Of a stretch of DNA of 64,000 bases, positions 25,901-38,470 are shown piece after piece. A program made the position numbers and the translations under genes. How positions within the stretch are numbered: the first letter of the stretch is position 1; every line of letters begins with the position of its first letter. Under the pieces are notes generated by a model, which saw only the letters and a program-made list of their open reading frames with translations, did not search any database and was not told the origin of the DNA. Source of the DNA: Halichondria panicea (lineage: Eukaryota > Porifera > Demospongiae > Suberitida > Halichondriidae); NCBI RefSeq assembly GCF_963675165.1, contig NC_087381.1:744001-808000 (forward strand), written 5' to 3'.

Positions 25901-26430
25901 CGAATGAGCCATATCAGCCCCTTTGTTCTAGGAATACAATATCAATTGAAATCAAAATCTGCAGTGGCATATTGTACGTGTATATTGCTATCTAACTATA
26001 ATAATTGCGTTCTGGCAAGGATCGTGTGTCATTACCACTACTAGTTTAGGTTTTGTGATTTTACGATTTTATTTTGCAGAAGTGATCAAAGTTAGCATAA
26101 TAATAATGTTTTAATACACGCAAAACATTCTACAAAATTAATGTAGATTAATACGGTATGAGGTTTCAAGTGTAACGCATTCTCCACAGGTTTATTGCGA
26201 TCATAGTGTCTGTGTGCAATGCTGATCAAGTGAACGCCTCCCTCAAAGAAAAATGGACGTATGCCACGCCCCCTCACTTTGTCACCAAGAAAATGTCCGC
26301 CCTCATTCAGGTAGATAAATATCTCACTGTATTAGCCATCATTTCATGCGTGTCATGTCTTACCATTTCACATACTCTCGATCTTTGGTTGCTCATTGAT
26401 TAGCCCCCACACAAACACACACACATGACG

Positions 26431-26477
<47 letters not shown>

Positions 26478-29400
26478 GCATATAGAAAATCCAGAACCAA
26501 GCTTAGATCTTACACTGATAGTATATGTAGCTACAAGCCACAAAACGCCTAACATAGATGATACACCCAGATAGAGGAATCACATGAGCCTAAAAGTAAT
26601 CGTCATAGTACTAAAAATCTGCAAATAAATAGAGACAGAAAAAGCATTCTCAAATCCTCAAAATGGAAAAGATAAAAGAAACCAACATCGTCACGTGGGT
26701 TATATTTTGCCTATCTAAATTCTTACGACTACTACATACACCCAATAATTTTCTAAACAGAAAATAGTAAGTAAAAATTTTTAGTTTGTTTTCAACTGCA
26801 TGTTTTGTGGTGTTTAACCATAGAGTCTATGGTTTGACAGTCACACCCGGACTCCGCATGTATGGGAGTGGTCCCGCCTTTCCTTGAGCTATCCACAAGT
26901 CAGGAAATTAAAGGGACTGAAACTTGTGGACTGGCAATGACGGGTTTGGTGCTCCTCTGAAGACCGGGAAAACTATTATTGTTACTGTGAATGTCCTTCA
27001 TTAAAATCAAATATGCATTCCGTTTGAGTCAATTTTATGCTTCACCGGGCGAGGTTCCATCCAACCCAGTTAGCCTTGTGCTTACTACCCCCTTTCCAAA
27101 TACGCACACACAGACGCAGCTGCAGGGGGCGTGTGGTCCGAGTGGTGTGGGCGGAGAGAAGGTACTAGAGTTCTGGTTACACATTCTACTGGCTTGTCCA
27201 AACTGGTACGACGAAATTAGCATAATTATTCATACTACTACGTACATGGCTTTGTGGATATTGATGCCACCCTCCACCCACCCACCCACACACACACGCC
27301 CACACCACACACACACACACATTAGGTACCGAGAGGGCAGCATTCTTCACATACTAGATGCTCTCTGTATGGCCACTCACAGTCAAGAGCAATGGCAGAG
27401 CAGCATTCAATCCGTGCTGCTAGAGGCATATAAGGTGAGGGCCAAGGATAACCTTGGAATCTGTTTTTGGGTCAAAATGTTCCATTTTCGAAGAGAAATC
27501 ATGGGTAATAATTATAGCTTTTGGTGATTTTTACCAAAAAAGTCCCTGTTTGACACCATTCCGTTTCCTGTATGCAAAAATGTATTCATATTTTGTGTAG
27601 TTACAATTTAACAGCTAGCCCATAACTTGAGTTAGGATTGTGAATAATTTCGCAATTAAAATATTCATTTTGTAGCCCTTTGAAGAAAGGTGTATCTATT
27701 GATGTGTTTAAATCTGTCAAAGTTTGTGGATTAATAATACATGTCTCGTTCCATTCCACAGGAACTGAATCCCATTCAGCCTAGCAAGGGTCTAATATCG
27801 TCTGTTACTTCGTCTCTTGCATCCATGGTCCGACAGAGCGGAGTGCCTTCACTGCACAATGCTATAGTGAGCTAACTAACATACTTAATATAAAATTAAT
27901 GTGAAATTTGTCATTTAATTAGTAGTAACAATTAAGGATGTTTAAATACGTATGTACTGTACTGTACTTTCGACAAATATTTTCTGGTGCGCCTGACCCC
28001 CAGACCTCCCATTTTTGAAACAATTTCAAACATTTCCTGCCTCTATAGACCCCCTAGAAGTTACTTAACCACACCCACCCCACCCCCACAGTCATGCTCC
28101 GAGTGTCCGTGGCTGGCCTTTCATTCGCTCTGTGCAGAGCAAACTTTTGAGGAGGAACAAGGCATTTGGAATGCTCTACTCAAACAGCTCAGAAAAGACA
28201 ATAAAATATCCATTGATACTGCTCTAAAGGTATACTGGTTGCACATGTGTGTTTGCATTGAGTTCGGCCCCGGAAGTTATGTGGTCACTTATAATAATAG
28301 CTTCATTTTTTATGCTTTATTATGGTTGACAAGTATGTCAGGGACTTCTGCATGGAAAATGCTACATTCTGTGAATTTTAGCTGTTTGAAGCAGCTTATC
28401 AGCTCTACAGCATATAGATAGAAGCGCTTTTTAACAACGAATCCAATGGTATATGAAACTTTGAATTTCAGTGAAGTAACCATTCTTAGACCTAGTTTTT
28501 TTGTGTGAATTGTCATAAGCCACCCGCTCACTAGTACACAATCTCTTTTTCCAGCGTGCTTTCACTGAGCTGAGTCTGCCAGGGGGATTCCCCTCCACCC
28601 ACCTCTGCATCTATAGGTGGGCGGAGTTTGCAGCCTCGTTGGACCACACCCACCCCGTCCTGCCACTCGTTTGGCAGAGGTTCTTCATGTTGTATCTGCA
28701 GAGACCACATCTGGACTCATCGTAAGTGGGTTGTGTGGGGTGTGTGTGTGTGTGTAATCAGGGACTCTTTCAACATACACGCCCACACCACACACACACA
28801 CACACAGAATGCCGGAAAGAAGTAGTCAAGGTATTCGTTTCTTCTCAGTCTCCCGAACGGCGTCACTACGGAAACGCATGAAGTCATCCCTCTCGGACGT
28901 GTGTAAGGGGTTGAAGGACGCGGTCAGTCAACTGGAGGAAACCCCCCAAGGAGAGAGGAGGGACCTCTTGCGGCGTTTCTTACCTAACACCCTGAGGTAT
29001 ATGTATAACAGGTGTCATGTGTCTATCGTATAGCGGTAATTTTCGTTAGTGCATGTTAAATATTTCGTATTTTATTTGTACAGCTCAGGATAGTGACGTT
29101 GAATCTATTGTGGTAGATTTTAATTTTCGTATGATGCTCTACAATTGAAATATACGAAAATGTCCACCATACGAAAATAACCCGCTATACGGTATATTGT
29201 AGCTCTGTTCTTTGGTATCCCCATGACACACACACACACACACACACAGTTTGTTCCAGACCCTCCGACTGTGGTTGGAGGAGCCACGCCTCCACACACC
29301 TGACCTCTATCTCAGGGGACTGCCCTCTCAGTACAACCCAGACAGACTCACAACTGTCTTCAAGGCCCAGCGTGTGAGTGGGCGGAATTCACAAACTTTT

Positions 29401-32400
29401 TTGTTGCTCCCCGTATAATATTATTACTAGAATATTTTGCTGGTGAGAAAAACTTTGCGAATGAGCCATGCAATTCAAGAAAATGTTACCCTTTGCGATC
29501 TAACTGGCAAAGATTGTGTGTAATTAACATGTGCTAGTACTAGTTTAGGTTTTGCGATTTTGCATTTTTATTTTTGCGAAGTGATCAACGCTTGCAAATT
29601 TCGTATGTTTGATGCTCGCCCAAAATTTTAGTAGTTAATACGATATTCCAGTATACTACTTTGATACTGCATGTACAGTACTGTATATAGTACAATACAA
29701 TGATCTGATTGGTTGTTTCCTCTCGTAGGGGCCCCCCTGGATGGAATTCGTGCCTCTGTGGGAGGTCAAAGGTCAACTGAACAACCTCGTCCAAGAGTGG
29801 ATGGAGATAGCAATCTACCAAAAGAATTTGGGGACAAAAGTTCAAACAATGGATTCCAGCCCTGAAATAGGTACATGTACATGTTCAATATTATTTTTGC
29901 ATGATCAACCACTCCTCACACACTCCTCACACACTCCTCACACTCCTCACACCCACACACACTCCTCACACCCCCTCACAGCTCGCACAAGGCTTCAAGC
30001 TCGTCTCAAACACTCCTCCCCAACACCAACACTACCTCCACCGTTTGTCTATATCAATCCACCAGTTTCCATGGTAACCCGAGACGTCCTAATGTCCCGA
30101 GACGCACTTGTAGCAGTTGTCAAGGTCGACCTTCAGTGCATCTTTGGACAAGCAAGGTGAGTGGGCAAGCATAAAGAAACAGCTGTTAGCTACGTATCTA
30201 TATATAACCGTATAGTGGGTTATTTTCGTATGGTGGAAGTTTTCGTATTTCGTATTCTTACAGCTCAGGATAGTGATGTTGAATCTATTGTGGTTGAATA
30301 ATTTTCGTACGAAAATAATCCGCTATACAGTAGCTAGAGTTTTAAGAGCAGATGTATTTTGTCATAACCGTATATACAGGTCTTACTGCTCTAAGCTGTC
30401 TACACTCGCCACCCTGGATGATCAATATATGGAGGGCCTGCCCAACTTGTATTCTAATGAGCCGCGACAGTTCCACGTCCGAGTTCCTTGTCACAGCAGG
30501 TTCAACCGCTCTCGTGTCTGTCAGGGTCCGGCCACTATTGTCTTCAGGGTGAGGAACTGTGTGATTGTGTTTTGGGATGGTTTTCAGTATAATAATTTTA
30601 TAGTGAAGGCTGTCTCTTGTCTATTGTGGTCACCCTCTACATAGCAGGCCACCCTCTATAATACAATGGGCTCCATGCAAAGTCTCCATAGCATGTTTTT
30701 GTTAGCAGGCCACCCTCTATAATACAGCCACTGTTGTATCTATATTCTCAGTTTTGCATGGACTGCACCATTAGTAGCTTCACACCCCGCCCACACCACA
30801 CTACACACACACACTACACACACCCCACACACACACCACACACCCACACACAGATTGAGGAGATGACAGTGCAGCCGAGGGTAGAACAAGACCTCAACGT
30901 CAACAGATCAGAATATAGTGACATGGTTAGCTCTCTTTCATCACCTGTGGTGCCGGAACTCTGTCAGCTTGTCATGAAGCTAGAAAACACTGTGGCAGAG
31001 TTGGCCAAGATTGCAGCCGAGAATCCTGGTGTGTGATAGTGTGGGGAGGTGGGATGTGTGGGCGTGGGTGTGTGTGTGTGTGAGGGTAGCATTGTTGACA
31101 TGTACATATAGATATTAGGACAATGACGAATTATATATAACAAATCTCTTATAAATGAAAATCAATGATGTTTCTCCCTTGTACAGGTCGCTACCCGAAC
31201 ATTGGTCTACAAAACGGGATTGCCATATTTTACGAGATCCTTGGGTTCATAGGTCAGAACACTCGCCGCTACCCACCTTCAAGACAAGTCCTCACTGCCT
31301 GCCTGCAAATACTCGGACAAGTATGTAGTTAGAAAATTCGTTTATGATAAGAATGTCCCTTTACCAGTTTACATTTGCCCTAATGTGTGGGTGGAGTACG
31401 AATTATACAATGTGTAGAGGTGAATGTACTCTGGTAAAGGGTCATCCTTCAGAATAGTATATATTACGATATTGTTTTGTGTACGCACATTTTTAATATA
31501 GTGGCGTTAAATTTGATTGAACAACTTAAACAGTTCACCTTCACTACTGTAACAATTATACTCCCCCTTCGTCTTCTCAGGAGTTCATTCAGCGTGACTC
31601 TCAACAAACTAGCAATGTTCTCGACCAGCTGCTCTCTCAACAAGGCAACTCTGACATCCTGGTGCCTCTGTTCCAACCGAACCTGTCGCCGGAGGAGTTT
31701 ATCAATATGTACGGGACAGCTGCAGAAATGGCCGTCAAAGAAAGTCCGTCAGTAGCCTTCTCTGTACTCACCAAGGTAACGTTATCTATCAAACCCATCT
31801 TGTGGTTTAGGTACATGTATATGCACACACACACACGCAGTTCAACATTCCGTCTTGGCTGGTAAACTTTGACCCCAGCGGAGACGACAGGAGTCAGCTG
31901 CTACAGTTCATATCTCAAGGTCTTTGTTTATCTGGTCCAACTCCTGGTAGAGACAACGCTCTACTGGTGGAGGTGAGTGACTTGTAGCAATATCCTTTGA
32001 TGTAGTTAATGAATCGTAGCAATATCGTTTGATGTGGTTAATGAATCGTAGCAATAGCCTTTGATGTGGTTTAGTGTAGTACACTGTATGTTGTCTTGAA
32101 TAATAAAAAGTGTGGCTTATAGAAATGTGCAATTTTTATCCATGTGCAAGTAAACTGTCATGACACCATGATGATGTAATCATGTGCAGCTATATCGGAA
32201 ACACTTTGTTCAGCTGGCCAGTCACAAGTTCCCTGACCAGTACTACGAGGTACTCAGGATGGCCATCAATTGTGAGAGTGTATATACGTAGCTACTACAT
32301 AGTGTATACAGGCATGCACGCTGATGTTTTTACTACAATATTTTTTGAGCATCAAACATATGCAAACTTTGCTAAAGTAAGATTACTAGTACATGTATGT

Positions 32401-34365
32401 AAACCTCCGAGGACGAGGGTGAATTGTAGTGGACAATGAATATAACATGTACACTGTATGATCGACATTTCGATCCTTACCATATCGGAAAAGTGAAGTA
32501 ACGCATCCCTTGTCCCCCCCTTTGGGCCTGGCTTGAGCGAACAGTCGGTTAAATTATCAGCATCATCTCTAGCACAGTCCATTATAGTGTAGAGTTTCTT
32601 TTCAATTAGTTCTGCCAGAGCATCAGCAAGTAGATCAGTAGCACTCTGAGAGGAGTTGGATTGTCGAGTTAGTCGCTTTAGTGTGTCCATCACCGTGGCT
32701 TCATCACTCGAGTGGGGGTGTGGATTAGCTCCGACAAAGCCTCGCAATTCAGAGATTTGGTTCTGTAGGTTCGCATTCTCAGATTTTAGATTTTGCAATT
32801 CAGTCATTTGGTTCTGATTCACATCTTTTAGACTCACACTTTGGGCTATACTTAGGCCATGTAGATTCCACACAGCAAAGAATAGACTGCCAAACATTGA
32901 GATTGTCAGTAGCACAAACGCTGCCACTGAGATACCGATAATCTTCACATTCGAGCCCATCTTTGTGCTGTACATGTGTAGCTCAGTTCGAAGAATGCAC
33001 TGACTATAAAGTACACAATTTATACAGTAACCTCTTATTCAATTATTCCCACACCTTACAAGGTTTCTAAGTGGTTGTGGTACTTTCGATATCTGACCAT
33101 CACTTATCTAGCTTTTTGTTCTGTGTTTGCAGACACATAATTTTTACTACAATGTTTTGTGAAAATCAACTAAGATCCAAATACCTAATAATTGTACTGG
33201 TACTTGCAAAAGTTAGAACGCAAATTGTCAATATTTCTGCTGATTTGGCTCATTTGCAAAACATATGTAGTATCTAAAGTTAATGATGTGCATTTTTATA
33301 GGTTCAGACAACGGGAGCATCACAATAGACGTCTGGAACGACCTTTGCACTCTTGTCGGGTCACATGACACCCTGAACGGATGTAACCTTAGTCTCAACT
33401 TAATTCGAGATTCGATTAAATTATTGTCATCCAATTACGTTCAGAAGAGGATGATTTCCGGAGAGAGTCTGTACTCACTTCTAATTAAAGAGTACGTCCC
33501 TGTAATTGGAAATTTCATTAGGGGACTGTGTCTGGGTCTCGTTGAGCGGTGGGTGGAGGCTGTTTCCATGGAGACGGCTGATCATTGTGCAGGTGAAACC
33601 TATGTTGATTTATTTTTTGTGCATTTACAGCATTCATGCATGGGCAGACCAGTATAGTGGCAGTATTATAGAGGGTGATGTAGCTGCTATCACAGGTCCA
33701 CAACATAATAATCACCCACACCACACACCCTCACACACACACACTGGCATTATTTATTGCACATTGTCCTTAAATCTTACACTGATAGTACATGTAGCTA
33801 CAAGCCACAAAACGCCTAACATAGATGATACACCCAGATAGAGGAATCACATGAGCCTAAAAATAATCGTCATGGTACTAAAAATCTGCGAACAAAGCTA
33901 GCTATAGAGCTAGAGAGACAGAAGAATTAGCATCTCCACAAATGGAAAAGATAAAAGAAACTAATGTCGTAACGTGGGTTACATTTTGCCTTTCTAAATT
34001 ACCCAATAGTTTTACTTCCTAAACAAAATACAAAAACAAATTGTTTTTAGCTTGCTTTTCAACTGCATGTTTTGTGGTGTTTAACCATAGAGTCTATGGT
34101 TTGACAGTCACACCCGGACTCCGCATGTATGGGAGTGGTCCCGCCTTTCCTTGAGCTATCCACAAGTCAGGAAATTAAAGGGACCGAAACTTGTGGACTG
34201 GCAATGACGGGTTTGGTGCTCCTCTGAAGACCGGAAAAACTATAATTGTTACTGTAAAGTCCTTCATTAAAAAGTTAATATGCATTCCGTTTGAGTCAAA
34301 ATGGTACGCTTCATTGGGCACGGTTCCATCCAACCCAGTTAGCCTTGTGCTTACTACCCCCCTTC

Positions 34366-34404
<39 letters not shown>

Positions 34405-37400
34405 CTGAGAACGAGTGCTGGGTGTCATTGGTGGAGATGTTTCAGCCGTGGGTTGCCCCTATCGATGTGGGGGGCGATAAGACAGGCAATAAAGTGTAAG
34501 TACTCGACAATAATCTACCATTCTTATAGACCCTAGAGAGAGATGACTTAGAGTTGCAGATGTATGCAGGTTATGTTTGTATAATGCATGAGTATCAGTA
34601 TCGCCTTGTAGCTTATTAATATTTCTTATTTAGGATATACATATAGTGGCTGAACTCATAATTAGAAATTAAGGTTTGAGACCAAGTTATAAAAGTCTTC
34701 TATGACTTATTGTATCCCTCCCTCTCTTCAGATTGTTCCCGTGTCTTGGAGGAGAGTGTGATCTGATGGCTGAACTATTGTCTATATTTGTCGAAGTCAT
34801 TACAGTTGCAACAACATCTCTCAAAGGTCCGTCGCTTATCTTACACTACACTACACTGTACCTAAATTGCAAATACTTATAGTACATGTACGCACATTTG
34901 TACAGAGGTCACCTTGGGCAGACCAACTGTGACTGTAGTATAGAGGGTGGCCTGCTAACACAGGTCCAAACACTTGCTATATATGGAGACTTTGGGGCCC
35001 ATTAACCTGGCTGTAGTATAGAGGGTGACCTGCTAACACAGGTCCAAACACTTGCTATATATGGAGACTTTGGGGCCCATTAACCTGGCTGTATTATAGA
35101 GGGTGGCCTGCTAACACAGGTCCAAACACTTGCTATATATGGAGACTTTGGGGCCGCATTAACCTGGCTGTATTATAGAGGGTGGCCTGCTAACACAGGT
35201 CCAAACACTTGCTATATATGGAGACTTTGGGGCCGCATTAACCTGGCTGTATTATAGAGGGTGGCCTGCTAACACAGGTCCAAACACCTGCTATAAATTT
35301 GCTGTGTTGTTTATCAATATTCAATTATCCGGCCTGCCTCTGGAACTAAGAACCATACATGTAATTATTATTTCCTCAACTTCATTCCATAAATAAAATT
35401 CATCCCCACAGACCCCGAATCATCAGATACCATAATGTCCCAAGTGTGGAGGTACTACTGCACGTCCCTCTGTCTCCCTCACACACACCCACACATCACC
35501 ACCACCTATCACTCTGTCCTTGTACGGTTGCCATGGTGCTCGTTCACTCCTGACCTAGCCGCCCTGGATTCTATGATGAAGCTTAGACTATTGGACACCT
35601 CACCACGGTCTTGTTTTGTGTTCCTTGGGAGAATATTCCCGTCCATTGAGTGGAAGAGAATAGCAGCTAGTTACCAGTGAGTTGAACTTATTCCTAGGCA
35701 GATTTAATTTTCTTTCCGTTCTATATTTACATGTCAAGTAAATAGACTTGAGAACGAGGCTGCCAGTAAGTAACTTGTACGTCTAGTGATTACTTTTATA
35801 GCAGTTTTGTGTAAATGTTCCTGGTTTCCATAACAATCAAACATGTACACTTTGAACAGTTGAAAGCTTAATTACACAATAAACTAACACAGTATATGTG
35901 GTTGTATATGCTGTGACGATCACTTTGTGTGTTTACATAGTGACATTGGTGACCATGACAACGACGAGGCAATGGCAGTCAACTTCCACATCATGCTGTT
36001 GCAGCTGTTGGTCATGTTAGCAGCCGAAGATCAGGTCATGAGTGCCAAGGTAGCTTTTTATTACACACTCACATACGTACACAAAATTAATTTCCGTCGT
36101 GCTTTTTCTTGTCTGCTTAATTGCTATAAAATTATGTGTGTGTGCCATAACCCTATAGGATACTGGTATGCCTGAGGTGATATCCGACGCCCACTCATTT
36201 CATTGGGAGACAGTAGGTGCCAAGTAAGTTATATCCTCCCATCCAATTACGTATATCTTTGACGGCCCATATCGTGAGTCTATAGCCTGATGGTTCAAAA
36301 CTAATTAACTAATTAGCATTTGGAGAAATTCATATGTTTATGCAAAGGTTATAAGTTATAGCTAGGTTATACAAATGATCTATCACTTCCAGCAATTTGT
36401 CAATTTTTGCATAATTATAATTACTGCATATACGATTTGTTGCAGGACGTACCAAGATGTGGTTACCTGGCAAAAGAAGAACTGCGACTCTACTGCTGTC
36501 CTCAACACAGGGTCGTGTCTGTTCCTCGCTCTACGGTAAGTAAAGTAATTAACACTCCCGCGTGTTGAACTTGTCGTACGTATGTACGTTACTCGTATAT
36601 ACTCTTGTGCAGGTTACTGAAATCTGCAGCTGGCTTTCCGTCGAGTAACGGTCCTCCCGAGTTCTGGCATAACGTAAATATAATATGAACATAATTATAC
36701 CCGTTTGTTCATTCCTTAAATTCCTGTATTGTCCTAATTCTACGTACATGTGTAATTAAAGGCGTCACTCTCCCCAACTTGGAACAGTCTAATTTTTCAT
36801 TGAGCGCCGAATGAAGCCATTAAAGTTATTTATTCCGCAATTTTGACGTGGCTATCACTCTTAGTTGAGGCTCAATGACATGTATTTTTCTCCGTTCATT
36901 TGTGCGTCCCAGAAAAATTGAAAAATGTTTGTGGCGCCCTAATTAGCGATCATATTGTAAAGTTCCCATTATATGTTTATACGTAGTACGTGCGTTTATT
37001 TGAATTTTGCTTTTGTTGTTGTAGGATACTTGGGAGAAAAGGATGGCGTATGTTCACCTTGTCGTGGATCTGATTGGACGGAGCACTCTCAAGAGCAGCT
37101 GTCTCTCTCAGACCTACTCTGATGCTCTCTCCCATCTCTATCAGACGGCAGTGGATATCTGTGTCAATGGTGAAACATTTGGTGCCTCCACATTGGTCTA
37201 TTACCATGGCTACTATCTTAAATTGAAGTATAAACTAACGATTTCCTTCTTTTTTTGAGCAGTATTCCTTAATGTAATTACTAGCTATAGTATCTAGTTC
37301 ACATATACTTTAAACCATTGATACGCACGCACATGCCGTCATGTAGTACCACCATTGACAAACCCTCTGACATCACCCTCACACTTCACATACACACACA

Positions 37401-38398
37401 CACACACCATACACACACACACACACACACACAACACACACAGAGTACACAGACTACACCACCGCCCACCTAGTGCCCTTGATGCAAGCTATCCTAAACG
37501 TGTTTAGTTGCTGTCAATCCTCAGATAGCGTTTTAGATCTGCTCATGACCGTGACCTTCGATATCATCGAGCAGCTTCCCAACGCCCACCTCCTCACACT
37601 ACCAACCATTACAGCAAGTCAGTTACCCCACACACACACACACTGTCGTACGTACGTACACGTAAAATAATATGATATACAAGTTGTACTGTTTTAGTTG
37701 CTTGGGACTCACTGTCTATTGTAATAGCTATAGTTTGTGTTTTAGTGACAATGCTTTTCTGAAAGCGGTCTTAAAATGGGATAACTGAACTCTCAATTTT
37801 TCAAGATGACCAAATTTCTCATTAATTTTTGTCGAAAATGTGTCAGATATTTGAACTGAAAAATCGAGCTCTTGAAAGTCATTGAAAATAGAGTCACCAG
37901 AACTAAATGTAATGGTTTATGGCCATTCAAAAATTTGAGTTTTGGTGATTTTCACCCATTAAAAATTTGCAACATACAAAATATTAGCAGTGTATAATAA
38001 TTATGTTACTATACATGTACATGTCATTGTCTCTTTCTCAGGCTGCAGTGCCATCCACTCAATACGCTGTATGGTACGCGTGATCGAGCACTCAATGGAG
38101 CGTCACTTTACAGCTGTTCCCAAGCCTCAGCCGTATATGGAAGTGCTCCCCAAAGATCCTCTCTGCATGTATGGCTGGAAAAGCGTTGTCCAATCGTTGA
38201 TCATGTCTGACGAGATCGTTGAGGAATTTTGTGCTTGTAGTATTGCCGAATTTGCTGGTCTTACTTTGCATGCACAGTTGCTGCAAATGTTGCCGCAGTG
38301 TACGAGCATGGCACAAGAGTCTCGGATATGCTCCAAGCTGGTTGGATGGTGCACTCAAGTGAAACCTCTGTACGTGTTCATATAGTGTGTGTGTGCGT

Positions 38399-38470
<72 letters not shown>

